A stretch of 64,000 nt of DNA from Bacteroidales bacterium (GTDB taxonomy: Bacteria > Bacteroidota > Bacteroidia > Bacteroidales > UBA932). The DNA is taken from the NCBI GenBank assembly GCA_017546585.1, contig JAFYWC010000114.1:17461-81460 (forward strand), in the 5' to 3' direction. The notes under the pieces are model-generated. The model was not told where the DNA came from. It saw nothing but the letters and a program-made list of their open reading frames with translations, and did not search any database. Below are positions 1-7,604 of this stretch, one piece after another. Numbering within the stretch: position 1 is the stretch's first letter; every line of letters begins with the position of its first letter. The translations under genes were made by a program, and so were the position numbers.

Positions 1-1
1 C

Positions 2-2836
2 TTTGCGAAGAGGGTAGTGAAGGCGTCTGAGGACGGTACTTATTCCATCGCCAAGGCGATTGCGATATTCGGTTCGGGTGCCGTAGGTGCGCTTGCCTAC
101 ACATTCAGTGACACATTCTGGTTCTCGGCCGTTGAGGGCGAGGTGTATGCGATGTCGTCACTTGTCACTGCGCTGGTGTTCTGGGCTATGATCAAGTGGT
201 ATGAGCAGGCTGACGAGCCTTATGCGGACAGATGGATCGTCCTCATTTCATTCCTTATGGGTCTTTCCATCGGAATCCACCTGCTGAACCTCCTGGCCAT
301 CCCTGCGCTGGTGTTTATGTTCTACTACAAGAAGCGCGAAGACGGTCACTACACATTCCGTGAGTACCTTAAGATCTTCCTTGTTTCTGTGGTGATCCTC
401 GGCGTGATCCTCTTCGGCATCATTCCTTATCTGCCTAAGATCGCTGCCGGAGTGGACAGATTCTTTGTCAATTCACTCGGTCTTCCTTTCAATACAGGTG
501 CGGCTCTGTTTATGTTTGCGCTTCTCGGCGCCTGCTTCTTCGGTCTTTTCTGCACAATGAAGCAGCAGAAGGTGTTTGCGAACACAGTGCTCCTCTGCTT
601 CACGATGATCGTGATCGGATTCTCACTCTTCTCTATCGTGGTGATCCGTTCAAGCGCGAAGACTCCTACAAACGAGTACCAGCCTGACAACCCTTACACT
701 CTCGTGCGTTATCTCGGACGTGAGCAGTACGGAAGCAATCCGCTTGTGTACGGCCAGTATTTCGATGCTCCATACGATATTGAGGAGGTGACATATTGGG
801 CTCCGATGATCGAGAAGGACAAGGCCGGCAATGTCGTGCGCAAGTACATCAAGGCTGACGGTCCGGGCGATGTGAAGTATTCTTCGGAGGGCAAGATGCT
901 CTTCCCTCGTATGTGGAGCTCCGATGCAAGACACATTTCGTTCTACAAGTCATATATGCACGGCGGAGGACACAGGGTCCGCGGAGCGGAGCATCCGAAG
1001 CCGACATTCTTCCAGAATCTGGCGTTCTTCTTCGACTACCAGATGAACTGGATGTACTGGCGCTACTTTATGTGGAACTTCGCAGGACGCCAGAACGATG
1101 TCCACAGCCCGTCACCTGGCGATCCGTTCATCGGAAACTGGGAGTCCGGCATCACTGTGATCGACAATTTCCGCCTCGGAGATCAGTCTGACGCTCCGGG
1201 CTACCTCAAGGACAACAAGGGAAAGAACCATTATTATATGCTTCCGCTCCTTCTCGGCATCCTCGGTCTGTTCTTCCAGTTCGACCGTGACAAGAGAGGC
1301 TGCTGGCTGACTTTCCTTATGTTCTTTATGACAGGTATCGCCATCGTGGTGTATCTGAACCAGCCTCCGTTCCAGGTACGTGAGCGTGACTATGCATATG
1401 CAGGTTCATTCTATTCTTTCTCTATCTGGATCGGCCTCGCAGTAGTGGCGGTATACACCTGGATCGCTGACAGACGAGCATCTTCGCGTCAGGACGAGTC
1501 TTCTTCAGTACGTCATTGCGAGGAGCGCAGCGACGTGGCAATCTCCTCCCTCATCACCCTCCTCCTCCTCGGAGTGCCTGCTCTTATGGCTGCCGAGAAC
1601 TGGGACGACCACGACCGCAGCAACCGCTACACAGCAGTGGAGATGGCAAGGAACTACCTGAACTCTGTAGGTGAGAACGGTATCCTCATAACACACGGAG
1701 ACAATGACACATTCCCTCTTTGGTATGCACAGGAGGTGGAGAATGTGCGTCCTGACGTACGTATCGTCAACACTTCTCTCCTTGGTACAGACTGGCATAT
1801 CGACCAGATGAAGTATGCCGTGAACGAGTCTGCTCCGCTTGCCCTCACCGTAGGTCCGCGCCAGTATCTTTATGGAACAAACGAGTATGTCTTCATTCAG
1901 GACAGACTTGATACCATCATCCCGCTTGCTGATGTGATGAGGATCTTCCGCCATCCGGATGCGAAGCTTATGCTCACCAACAACAAGGAGGTGGACTATA
2001 TCATCTCGAGACGTTTCTCTATTCCTGTGAACAAGGAGAACGTTTTGAAGTACGGCATCCTTGACGAGAAGTACGCTGACCAGATTCCTGATGAGATCGT
2101 TCTTTCATTGCCAAAGGACAAGAACTATCTCACCAAGCCGGAACTCTTTATGCTTGACTTCCTCTCTACTTACGAGTGGGACCGACCTCTCAACGTCTTG
2201 AGTATGGGCGGCGACCTCAATGTCGGCATCAAGGAGTATCTGATGTATGAGGGATTCTCATACAAGTTCGTACCGATCAAGAATAAGATGAAGAGTACCG
2301 ACATCGGCTTCGCGGATCCTGAAGACCTTTATTATAAGATGAAGAATGTCTTCACCTGGGATGCGCTCAAGAGGACCGACTATTTCGTGGACTATCAGAA
2401 CTACTACACATTCTGCGGAGTCCTCTCGCAGCGTCAGCTCTTCGTGAATGTCGCTCGTGAGATGATGAAGATCGGTGATGAGGAGCGTGCGATCGAGATG
2501 CTCGATATGTGCCAGGAGTGTGTTCCAGAGGAGAACTTCCCGCTCGATATGATCTATCTCGGCTTCTCGAACGAGTATATGGTGGTGGATATGATTGAGC
2601 TGTACTATGAGGCTGGTGCTCCGGAGAAGGCTCGCGACCTTGCTGCCCGCTTCGCCTGCGACCTCCTTGTGTCTGCAAACTTCTTCCTCAACAACTACGA
2701 TCTCGCAAAGCGTGAATTCGATACTTGCTATTCAAGCCTGTCGTATGTTGCTGAAGTTGCTGACTATTATGGTGATACTGAGTTCGCTGAAGAGGTACGC
2801 AACAGTTTCAACACTCTTCTTGACTTCAAGAAATAG
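2..2836 (+). CDS. DUF2723 family integral membrane protein, 5' end outside window
   Basis: The reading frame is open to the left edge, so the start is missing; about 944 residues are visible. The N-terminal half is a series of hydrophobic helices with a long periplasm-type loop (residues about 215-395 of the visible protein) and further helices to about 530. The soluble C-terminal part carries the family motifs AAENWDDHDRS and HGDNDTFPLWYAQEVE. These are typical of DUF2723 (GT-C-like) proteins of Bacteroidota, usually about 1000 residues, thought to act as membrane glycosyltransferases; substrate unknown. A dispersed DNA repeat is inserted in frame between two predicted helices (window 1511-1545). 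The gene ends 15 bases before a convergent methyltransferase gene. Family call is strong; biochemical role is inference. Confidence 0.9.
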   Translation, partial: FAKRVVKASEDGTYSIAKAIAIFGSGAVGALAYTFSDTFWFSAVEGEVYAMSSLVTALVFWAMIKWYEQADEPYADRWIVLISFLMGLSIGIHLLNLLAIPALVFMFYYKKREDGHYTFREYLKIFLVSVVILGVILFGIIPYLPKIAAGVDRFFVNSLGLPFNTGAALFMFALLGACFFGLFCTMKQQKVFANTVLLCFTMIVIGFSLFSIVVIRSSAKTPTNEYQPDNPYTLVRYLGREQYGSNPLVYGQYFDAPYDIEEVTYWAPMIEKDKAGNVVRKYIKADGPGDVKYSSEGKMLFPRMWSSDARHISFYKSYMHGGGHRVRGAEHPKPTFFQNLAFFFDYQMNWMYWRYFMWNFAGRQNDVHSPSPGDPFIGNWESGITVIDNFRLGDQSDAPGYLKDNKGKNHYYMLPLLLGILGLFFQFDRDKRGCWLTFLMFFMTGIAIVVYLNQPPFQVRERDYAYAGSFYSFSIWIGLAVVAVYTWIADRRASSRQDESSSVRHCEERSDVAISSLITLLLLGVPALMAAENWDDHDRSNRYTAVEMARNYLNSVGENGILITHGDNDTFPLWYAQEVENVRPDVRIVNTSLLGTDWHIDQMKYAVNESAPLALTVGPRQYLYGTNEYVFIQDRLDTIIPLADVMRIFRHPDAKLMLTNNKEVDYIISRRFSIPVNKENVLKYGILDEKYADQIPDEIVLSLPKDKNYLTKPELFMLDFLSTYEWDRPLNVLSMGGDLNVGIKEYLMYEGFSYKFVPIKNKMKSTDIGFADPEDLYYKMKNVFTWDALKRTDYFVDYQNYYTFCGVLSQRQLFVNVAREMMKIGDEERAIEMLDMCQECVPEENFPLDMIYLGFSNEYMVVDMIELYYEAGAPEKARDLAARFACDLLVSANFFLNNYDLAKREFDTCYSSLSYVAEVADYYGDTEFAEEVRNSFNTLLDFKK
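1511..1545 (+). repeat. Dispersed palindromic repeat (CGTCATTGCGAGGAG type) inside a coding region
   Basis: The 35-base unit starts CGTCATTGCGAGGAG and ends GTGGCAATCTC. Near-identical or reverse-complement copies occur at 48064-48098, 48117-48151 (partial) and 48192-48230. Here it reads through in frame as RHCEERSDVAIS inside the DUF2723 protein, in the linker between two hydrophobic segments. Confidence 0.8.
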
Positions 2837-2851
2837 GATAGACTACTCGAT

Positions 2852-3787
2852 TTATCTTGCCAGTCTGACGAAGACGCTGAGCGGCAGGTTCTTGCCGTAG
2901 CTGTCTTTCAATACGAGTTCTCCGAAGTCGAGTGACTTGTATGCTGTCTTCATACAGAATGCCTGCTTCACGATTGTCTCTCCGAGCACGGCTGAATATC
3001 CGTTGGAGTACAGGTTGAGGACCATAAAGCTGTCTTGTGGGGCGAGGATGGCTGCTACGCACTGAAGCATCTCGTTGAGGCACTCGTCGAGTTTCCACTT
3101 CTCGCCGTCCGGACCGTGTCCGTATGCAGGAGGGTCGAGGATGATGCCCTGGTAGGTGTTGCCTCTCTTTGCCTCTCGGCGTGCGAACTTGAGGGCGTCC
3201 TCAACGATCCATCTGATGTTGTCGAGACGGCTGGCCTCCATATTGCCGCGTGCCCAGGTGACAACCTGACGTACAGAGTCGAGGTGAGTCACGTCTGCGC
3301 CTGCAGCCTTCGCTGCGAGAGATGCGGCTCCGGTGTATGCGAAAAGGTTCAGGACCTTCGGCTTCGGTTTGCCCTCAGCCTCGGCCTTCTCCACCAATGC
3401 TCTTGTCTGCCTGTAGATGTACTCCCAGTTCGATGACTGCTCAGGGAAGACTCCCACGTGCTTGAATGAGGTGAGGCCGAGTCTCAACGAGAAGTTGAGG
3501 CCCTCCTGTGCGCCTGTGTAGCGGATATACCACTGGTCATCCATCTTCTTCTTGCGCTCCCAGGTACCGCTGTCTTCCTTGCCTGCCTTGCCGAAGCCTG
3601 CTCCGGTCTTGAAGCGTGTGTGAATCAGCTTGTTCCACTCTCCTTCAGAAAGGGACTTGTCCCACAAAGCCTTAGGCTCAGGCCTTGCCATAATGAAAGG
3701 TCCGAATCTTTCGAGTTTCTCGAAATTGCCGGAATCAATGAGTTCGTAATCCTTCCAGAATGAGCCTGGACTTTCAATTGTCATCAT
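2852..3787 (-). CDS. Class I SAM-dependent methyltransferase (RlmI/RlmL-like rRNA methyltransferase)
   Basis: 311 residues. The C-terminal two thirds is a Rossmann-fold methyltransferase: LNLFAYTGAAS is motif I (SAM binding) and DPPAYG is the catalytic DPP(A/F) motif seen in base methyltransferases acting on 23S rRNA. The N-terminal region (GPFIMARPEPKALWD, YIRYTGAQEGLNF) resembles the Bacteroidota relatives of RlmI. A longer frame reaches 3907, but I start at ATG 3787 because a clear TATCTTTG promoter lies at 3830-3837 on this strand, downstream of the longer start, and the extension is made of intergenic repeat. The exact modified nucleotide cannot be told from sequence. Confidence 0.85.
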   Translation of the reverse strand: MMTIESPGSFWKDYELIDSGNFEKLERFGPFIMARPEPKALWDKSLSEGEWNKLIHTRFKTGAGFGKAGKEDSGTWERKKKMDDQWYIRYTGAQEGLNFSLRLGLTSFKHVGVFPEQSSNWEYIYRQTRALVEKAEAEGKPKPKVLNLFAYTGAASLAAKAAGADVTHLDSVRQVVTWARGNMEASRLDNIRWIVEDALKFARREAKRGNTYQGIILDPPAYGHGPDGEKWKLDECLNEMLQCVAAILAPQDSFMVLNLYSNGYSAVLGETIVKQAFCMKTAYKSLDFGELVLKDSYGKNLPLSVFVRLAR

Positions 3788-3829
3788 ATCGTTGTTGTTT
3801 ATTGGCGATGTCGCCGTCTTTTCTGTGCG

Positions 3830-3837
3830 CAAAGATA
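3830..3837 (-). promoter_or_regulatory. -7 promoter element for the methyltransferase gene
   Basis: TATCTTTG matches the Bacteroidota -7 consensus TAnnTTTG. It lies 43 bases ahead of ATG 3787 and decides between that start and the longer frame. Confidence 0.6.
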
Positions 3838-3866
3838 GGTAAATTATTGTATTTCCCCGAAAATTG

Positions 3867-3874
3867 CTAAATTT
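3867..3874 (+). promoter_or_regulatory. -7 promoter element, candidate pgk promoter
   Basis: TAAATTTG on the + strand with a TTG about 19 bases upstream (3846-3848), matching the -33/-7 layout of Bacteroidota promoters. It implies a leader of about 125 bases ahead of pgk that contains the repeat at 3928-3962. Confidence 0.45.
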
Positions 3875-3885
3875 GCTCGGTTTTA

Positions 3886-3962
3886 GATGTCTCGACAAGC
3901 TCGACATGACACAAGGGGTCCTTTATTTGTCATTTCGAGCGAGTAAAGCGAGTCGAGAAATC
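3886..3962. repeat. Dispersed palindromic repeats (TCATTTCGAGCGA type)
   Basis: A degenerate copy at 3886-3910 (GTCTCGACAAGCTCGACATGA) and a full copy at 3928-3962 (TGTCATTTCGAGCGA ... TCGAGAAATC). The ends are inverted repeats of each other. Related copies lie at 28102-28130, 41466-41492, 46935-46961, 51213-51248 and inside a gene at 54018-54045. One of only two CATG tetramers in the left 56 kb is here (3905). Confidence 0.65.
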
Positions 3963-4002
3963 CGTAAAGAAGAATATAATTTACAAAAACATTAATATAA
4001 TT

Positions 4003-5250
4003 ATGCAACAGTTTATTGACTCTTATGATTTCGCCGGTAAGAAGGCGATCGTTCGCGTTGACTTCAACGTTCCGCTCAACGCTGAAATGCAGATCACTGA
4101 CGACACACGTATCCGTGCTGCTATCCCTACACTTAAGAAGGTTCTTGAGAAGGGTGGTGCCGTTATCGTAATGTCGCACCTCGGACGTCCAAAGGGCGTA
4201 ACTGAGAAGTTCTCTCTCAAGCACATCCTCGGTCGTGTTGAGGAGCTCCTCGGTGCACCTGTAAAGTTCGCTGACGACTGCCAGGCTGCTGACGAGCAGG
4301 TTGCTGCCCTCAAGATGGGTGAGTGCCTCGTACTCGAGAACCTCCGTTTCTACGCTGAGGAGGAGGGCAAGCCAAGAGGTGAGTTCGCTACTGACGAGGA
4401 GAAGAAGGCAGCTAAGGCTGTTGTAAAGGAGAACCAGAAGGCTTTCGTGAAGAAGCTCGCTTCTTACGCTGACTGCTACATCAACGACGCATTCGGTACT
4501 GCACACCGTGCACACGGTTCTACAGCTCTCATCGCCGAGTACTTCCCTAACGACAAGATGTTCGGTTATGTTATGGAAGGTGAGATCAAGGCTATCGACC
4601 ACGTTCTCAAGACTCCAGAGCACCCTGTAACAGCTATCGTAGGTGGTGCAAAGGTATCTTCAAAGATCACTATCATCGAGAAGCTTTTCGACGCAGTAGA
4701 CAATATGATCATCGGCGGTGGTATGGTTTACACATTCAGAAAGGCTCAGGGTGGTCAGATCGGCCGCTCACTTTGCGAGGACGATCAGATGCAGCTCGCT
4801 CTTGATACACTCAAGAAGGCAGAGGAGAAGGGCGTTAAGATTTACCTCTCTAAGGAGGTTGTAGTTGCTGACGACTTCTCTAACGACGCAAACACCAAGA
4901 TCGTTTCAAATATGGAGATTCCTGAGGGATGGGAAGGTATGGACGCAGCTCCAAGCACTCTCGCTATGTGGGAGGAGGTTCTTATGAACTCTAAGACTAT
5001 CCTCTGGAACGGTCCTGTAGGCGTATTCGAGATTCCAGCATTCGCTAAGGGTACAAACCGTATCGCTGAGATCCTCGCTAAGGCTACTGAGAACGGCGCA
5101 TTCACACTCGTAGGTGGTGGTGACTCAGTTGCAGCTGTAACTCAGATGGGCTTCGCTAACAAGGTAAGCTACGTTTCAACTGGTGGTGGCGCTATGCTCG
5201 AGTACCTCGAGGGCAAGGAGCTCCCAGGTATCGCTGCTATCAGAGCGTAA
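4003..5250 (+). CDS. pgk: Phosphoglycerate kinase
   Basis: 415 residues, the normal length. Pgk transfers phosphate between 1,3-bisphosphoglycerate and ADP in glycolysis, in the cytosol. Visible signatures: [13 protein letters not shown] near the N-terminus (substrate binding), MSHLGRPKG, the central [17 protein letters not shown], and the nucleotide-binding [11 protein letters not shown] near the C-terminus. Codon choice is strongly biased (GCT, CGT, CTC, AAG), as expected for a highly expressed gene. It is transcribed alone, with a strong hairpin just downstream (5267-5295). Confidence 0.98.
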   Translation: MQQFIDSYDFAGKKAIVRVDFNVPLNAEMQITDDTRIRAAIPTLKKVLEKGGAVIVMSHLGRPKGVTEKFSLKHILGRVEELLGAPVKFADDCQAADEQVAALKMGECLVLENLRFYAEEEGKPRGEFATDEEKKAAKAVVKENQKAFVKKLASYADCYINDAFGTAHRAHGSTALIAEYFPNDKMFGYVMEGEIKAIDHVLKTPEHPVTAIVGGAKVSSKITIIEKLFDAVDNMIIGGGMVYTFRKAQGGQIGRSLCEDDQMQLALDTLKKAEEKGVKIYLSKEVVVADDFSNDANTKIVSNMEIPEGWEGMDAAPSTLAMWEEVLMNSKTILWNGPVGVFEIPAFAKGTNRIAEILAKATENGAFTLVGGGDSVAAVTQMGFANKVSYVSTGGGAMLEYLEGKELPGIAAIRA

Positions 5251-5266
5251 ACGCTCCGATTGCTAC

Positions 5267-5295
5267 GAAGAGGACGACCATCGGTCGTCCTCTTC
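5267..5295 (+). terminator. Strong hairpin downstream of pgk
   Basis: GAAGAGGACGACC and GGTCGTCCTCTTC form a perfect 13-bp stem with a 3-base loop, 16 bases after the pgk stop. No T run follows directly; the T-tailed hairpin at about 5382-5400 may do the actual termination. Confidence 0.55.
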
Positions 5296-5438
5296 TCGTT
5301 TACCCCCAGTCGCCTCGGGCGACAGCCCCGAGGGGCATACCGACCGCTCACTTCGTTCGGGTCGGGCGGCGTGTGCGCCGCGGCGTCAAGCGCCTTTTTA
5401 ATTATTTTGTCACCGGGAGGGTTGCAGTGTTAGAGGTG

Positions 5439-5551
5439 ACACCTTTGGCCTAAAACGGCAGAAACTCTCCAAAGGTGTTCGGAAAAAGCTTGATTTGTGC
5501 AGGAATTCGATACACCTTTGGCGACTTTAAGCCAAAACAATCCAAAGGTGT
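5439..5551. repeat. Two tandem 40-base inverted-repeat modules (ACACCTTTGG arms)
   Basis: Arms ACACCTTTGG at 5439-5448 and 5512-5521, and CCAAAGGTGT at 5469-5478 and 5542-5551. Arm spacing is identical in both modules (30 bases start to start); the modules start 73 bases apart. The inner sequence of module 1, reversed, resembles that of module 2. Confidence 0.7.
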
Positions 5552-5598
5552 AAACAGTTAAAATCAAGATTAATCTTTGTGGGGTCGGAGGTAATTGC

Positions 5599-5606
5599 TA
5601 TCTTTG
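5599..5606 (+). promoter_or_regulatory. -7 promoter element for lgt
   Basis: TATCTTTG matches TAnnTTTG, 26 bases ahead of the lgt ATG at 5633. Confidence 0.6.
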
Positions 5607-5632
5607 TTAATTCAGACTAAAATTAAAGGAAT

Positions 5633-6514
5633 ATGTTTGAAGTTTTGGCTATAAACTGGAATGTGGATCCTGAGATCATCGGTATCGGTGCCGTGTCGCT
5701 CAGATGGTATTCACTGCTTTTCATTTCGGGATTCATTCTCGGATGGTTCATCTTCAGAGGCTTCTTCCGTCGCGAAGGTGTTCCGGAGTCGCTTCTGGAT
5801 CCGCTCCTCTACACACTTCTGATAGGAACTATCGTCGGTGCCCGTCTCGGACACTGTCTCTTCTACCAGCCTGACTATTATCTTGGCAGCTGGCAGGGAT
5901 TCTGTGAGATCTTTATGCCTTGGAAGGGAGGTCTTGCGAGTCACGGAGGAACGATAGCTCTTCTTTTTGCAATGTGGTGGTTCTCAAGGCATTATGGTCG
6001 CAAGTATGACTTTGATTTCGTGTGGATTCTTGACCATCTCGCAATCGCTGTCTGCTTTGCTGCGACTTTCATCCGTCTCGGCAACCTCTTCAATTCGGAG
6101 ATATACGGTGACGTGACAAATCTTCCTTGGGGCTTCATCTTCGAGCTCAGGGGAGAGACAGAACCTAAGCATCCGACCCAGCTTTACGAGGCGCTCAGCT
6201 ACTTCCTTCTCGGTGTGTTCCAGATCCTGATGTACAAGTACAGACTTCCTAAACTCCACAGGGGATTCTTCATCGGAACATTCTTCATCGGCTGTTTCGG
6301 TATGCGTTTCCTCATCGAGTTCATCAAGGAGCCTCAGGTGGGATTCGAGAACGAGATGGTTCTCAATATGGGTCAGTGGCTCAGTATTCCGTTCGTACTC
6401 ATCGGCATCGGCTTCCTCGTGTACAGCCATATCAGGAAACAGCCTGCGATGATCGTTCATCCGGAGAAAAAGAAGGCTGCTCAGACAAACTATGCTAAAC
6501 CTATCAAGAAATAA
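5633..6514 (+). CDS. lgt: Prolipoprotein diacylglyceryl transferase
   Basis: 293 residues with about seven hydrophobic segments. Lgt transfers diacylglycerol from phosphatidylglycerol to the lipobox Cys of prolipoproteins in the inner membrane, the first step of lipoprotein maturation. Visible motifs: RLGNLFNSEIYG (the Lgt signature with the essential Arg and Asn), GGLASHGG (the catalytic His region) and HPTQLYEA. It has its own promoter and is followed after 9 bases by two lipoprotein genes that are its own substrates, so an operon is likely. The rather basic C-terminal tail (EKKKAAQTNYAKPIKK) is unremarkable. Confidence 0.97.
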   Translation: MFEVLAINWNVDPEIIGIGAVSLRWYSLLFISGFILGWFIFRGFFRREGVPESLLDPLLYTLLIGTIVGARLGHCLFYQPDYYLGSWQGFCEIFMPWKGGLASHGGTIALLFAMWWFSRHYGRKYDFDFVWILDHLAIAVCFAATFIRLGNLFNSEIYGDVTNLPWGFIFELRGETEPKHPTQLYEALSYFLLGVFQILMYKYRLPKLHRGFFIGTFFIGCFGMRFLIEFIKEPQVGFENEMVLNMGQWLSIPFVLIGIGFLVYSHIRKQPAMIVHPEKKKAAQTNYAKPIKK

Positions 6515-6523
6515 GATTAACCT

Positions 6524-7597
6524 ATGAAAAGACTATTTGCAATAGCGATTCTGCTGTCTGCCTTTATCTGCGGCTGTGAGACGATCAAGCCGGAAAAGGT
6601 TGAAGGCGCCATCAAACTGTATATCGACACAGACGTTATTATGGCGGACGGCGAGCATATGGCCAGACTTATGGTTACCGTTATGGATTCACTCGGCGTA
6701 GAGCAGGATGTGACTTCCAGTGTGGAAATCTATCTAGACGGTGTTGATGAGCCTTTGGCTTCTTCCGGATTCACGACTACGGAGGCAGGCATATATTCAT
6801 TCTATGCCATAAGCGGCTTTGAGATCTCCAACACAGTGTCTGTGAGAGCGGTGAAGGGCGATCTTACCCTTCCAGCTGAGGAGGATAGGGTGGATTTCAA
6901 CCACAGAATGCTCCTTCTTCAGCATACCGGAACCGAGTGTCCTAACTGTCCGAGACTGATGACTCAGCTCAGATATCTCTCTGATGATCAGAATTATAAC
7001 ACAAAATATCATCACGTTGCATCTCATTCTTACAATGCCAGTGATCCGGCATATACATCAGACGCAACTTCGCTTTCGAAGAATTTCAACGTGAGCGTGT
7101 ATCCTTGGTTGACATATGACCTGACGACTTCCTATGAATTGGATTTCGACAACATCAGAAAGTCTATCGACAAGATGCACAAGGGCTCTTCGTCTGCAGG
7201 CATTGCCGCTGTTGTGGATTGTGATGAGAACGGAGTCTATGCCAACGTGAGATTGAAGGCCGGAAAGGATGGAAAATACCGCCTCGCGGCTTGGCTTCTT
7301 GAAGACAATATCCGAGGTGCCCAGTCTGGTGCGGATGCATCTTGGCAGAATGTGCACGAGAACTGTCTCCGCTCTATGTATGGAGAAAACAAGACAGAGC
7401 GCATCTACGGCAAGAACCTCGGCGAACTCAAGGCTGGCGAGTCGCAGAGTTTCCTCGTCGCCTTTGATCTTGAGTCCGGCTGGAAAGGCGAGAACTGCAA
7501 GGTCATCTTCCTTGCTGTGAATGCCGAAAATTATGAAATGCTGAACTGTGCGGTTTGCCCTATGGGTGAGTCGGTCGGTTATGAATATGTTAAATAG
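6524..7597 (+). CDS. Omp28-like outer-membrane lipoprotein with a thioredoxin-type CxxC
   Basis: 357 residues. Signal peptide with lipobox FICGC (Cys about residue 18). An Ig-like region (about 25-125) is followed by an Omp28-type domain starting HRMLLLQHTGTECPNCPRLM, with Cys139 and Cys142 forming a CxxC, and a conserved C-terminal LNCAVCPMGESVGYEYV with another CxxC. Omp28 of Porphyromonas is a surface lipoprotein; function not established, redox or adhesion roles are speculation. It is 8 bases ahead of a BACON/Fn3-like lipoprotein gene. A clear paralogue lies at 40602-41462, again beside Fn3-like lipoproteins. Confidence 0.82.
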   Translation: MKRLFAIAILLSAFICGCETIKPEKVEGAIKLYIDTDVIMADGEHMARLMVTVMDSLGVEQDVTSSVEIYLDGVDEPLASSGFTTTEAGIYSFYAISGFEISNTVSVRAVKGDLTLPAEEDRVDFNHRMLLLQHTGTECPNCPRLMTQLRYLSDDQNYNTKYHHVASHSYNASDPAYTSDATSLSKNFNVSVYPWLTYDLTTSYELDFDNIRKSIDKMHKGSSSAGIAAVVDCDENGVYANVRLKAGKDGKYRLAAWLLEDNIRGAQSGADASWQNVHENCLRSMYGENKTERIYGKNLGELKAGESQSFLVAFDLESGWKGENCKVIFLAVNAENYEMLNCAVCPMGESVGYEYVK

Positions 7598-7604
7598 TTG
7601 AATT

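Larger units (their letters stand above)
5251..5632. other. 382-base intergenic region between pgk and lgt, rich in hairpins
   Basis: Contains no credible gene. From left to right: a 13-bp perfect hairpin (5267-5295), a CCTCGGG/CCCGAGG hairpin (5313-5333), a CCGACC...GGTCGG palindrome (5340-5365), a small GGCG/CGCC hairpin followed by TTTTT (about 5382-5400), two inverted-repeat modules with ACACCTTTGG arms (5439-5551) and the lgt promoter (5599-5606). Confidence 0.7.

Noticed and set aside
3788-3907. N-terminal extension of the methyltransferase to 3907
   Set aside because: Start lies upstream of the promoter element and within repeat sequence; ATG 3787 fits the family.
3883-4623. 246-codon - strand open frame over the start of pgk
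   Set aside because: Antisense shadow of pgk created by its biased codon use; composition (Leu/Ser/Val runs) is not protein-like and pgk is certain.
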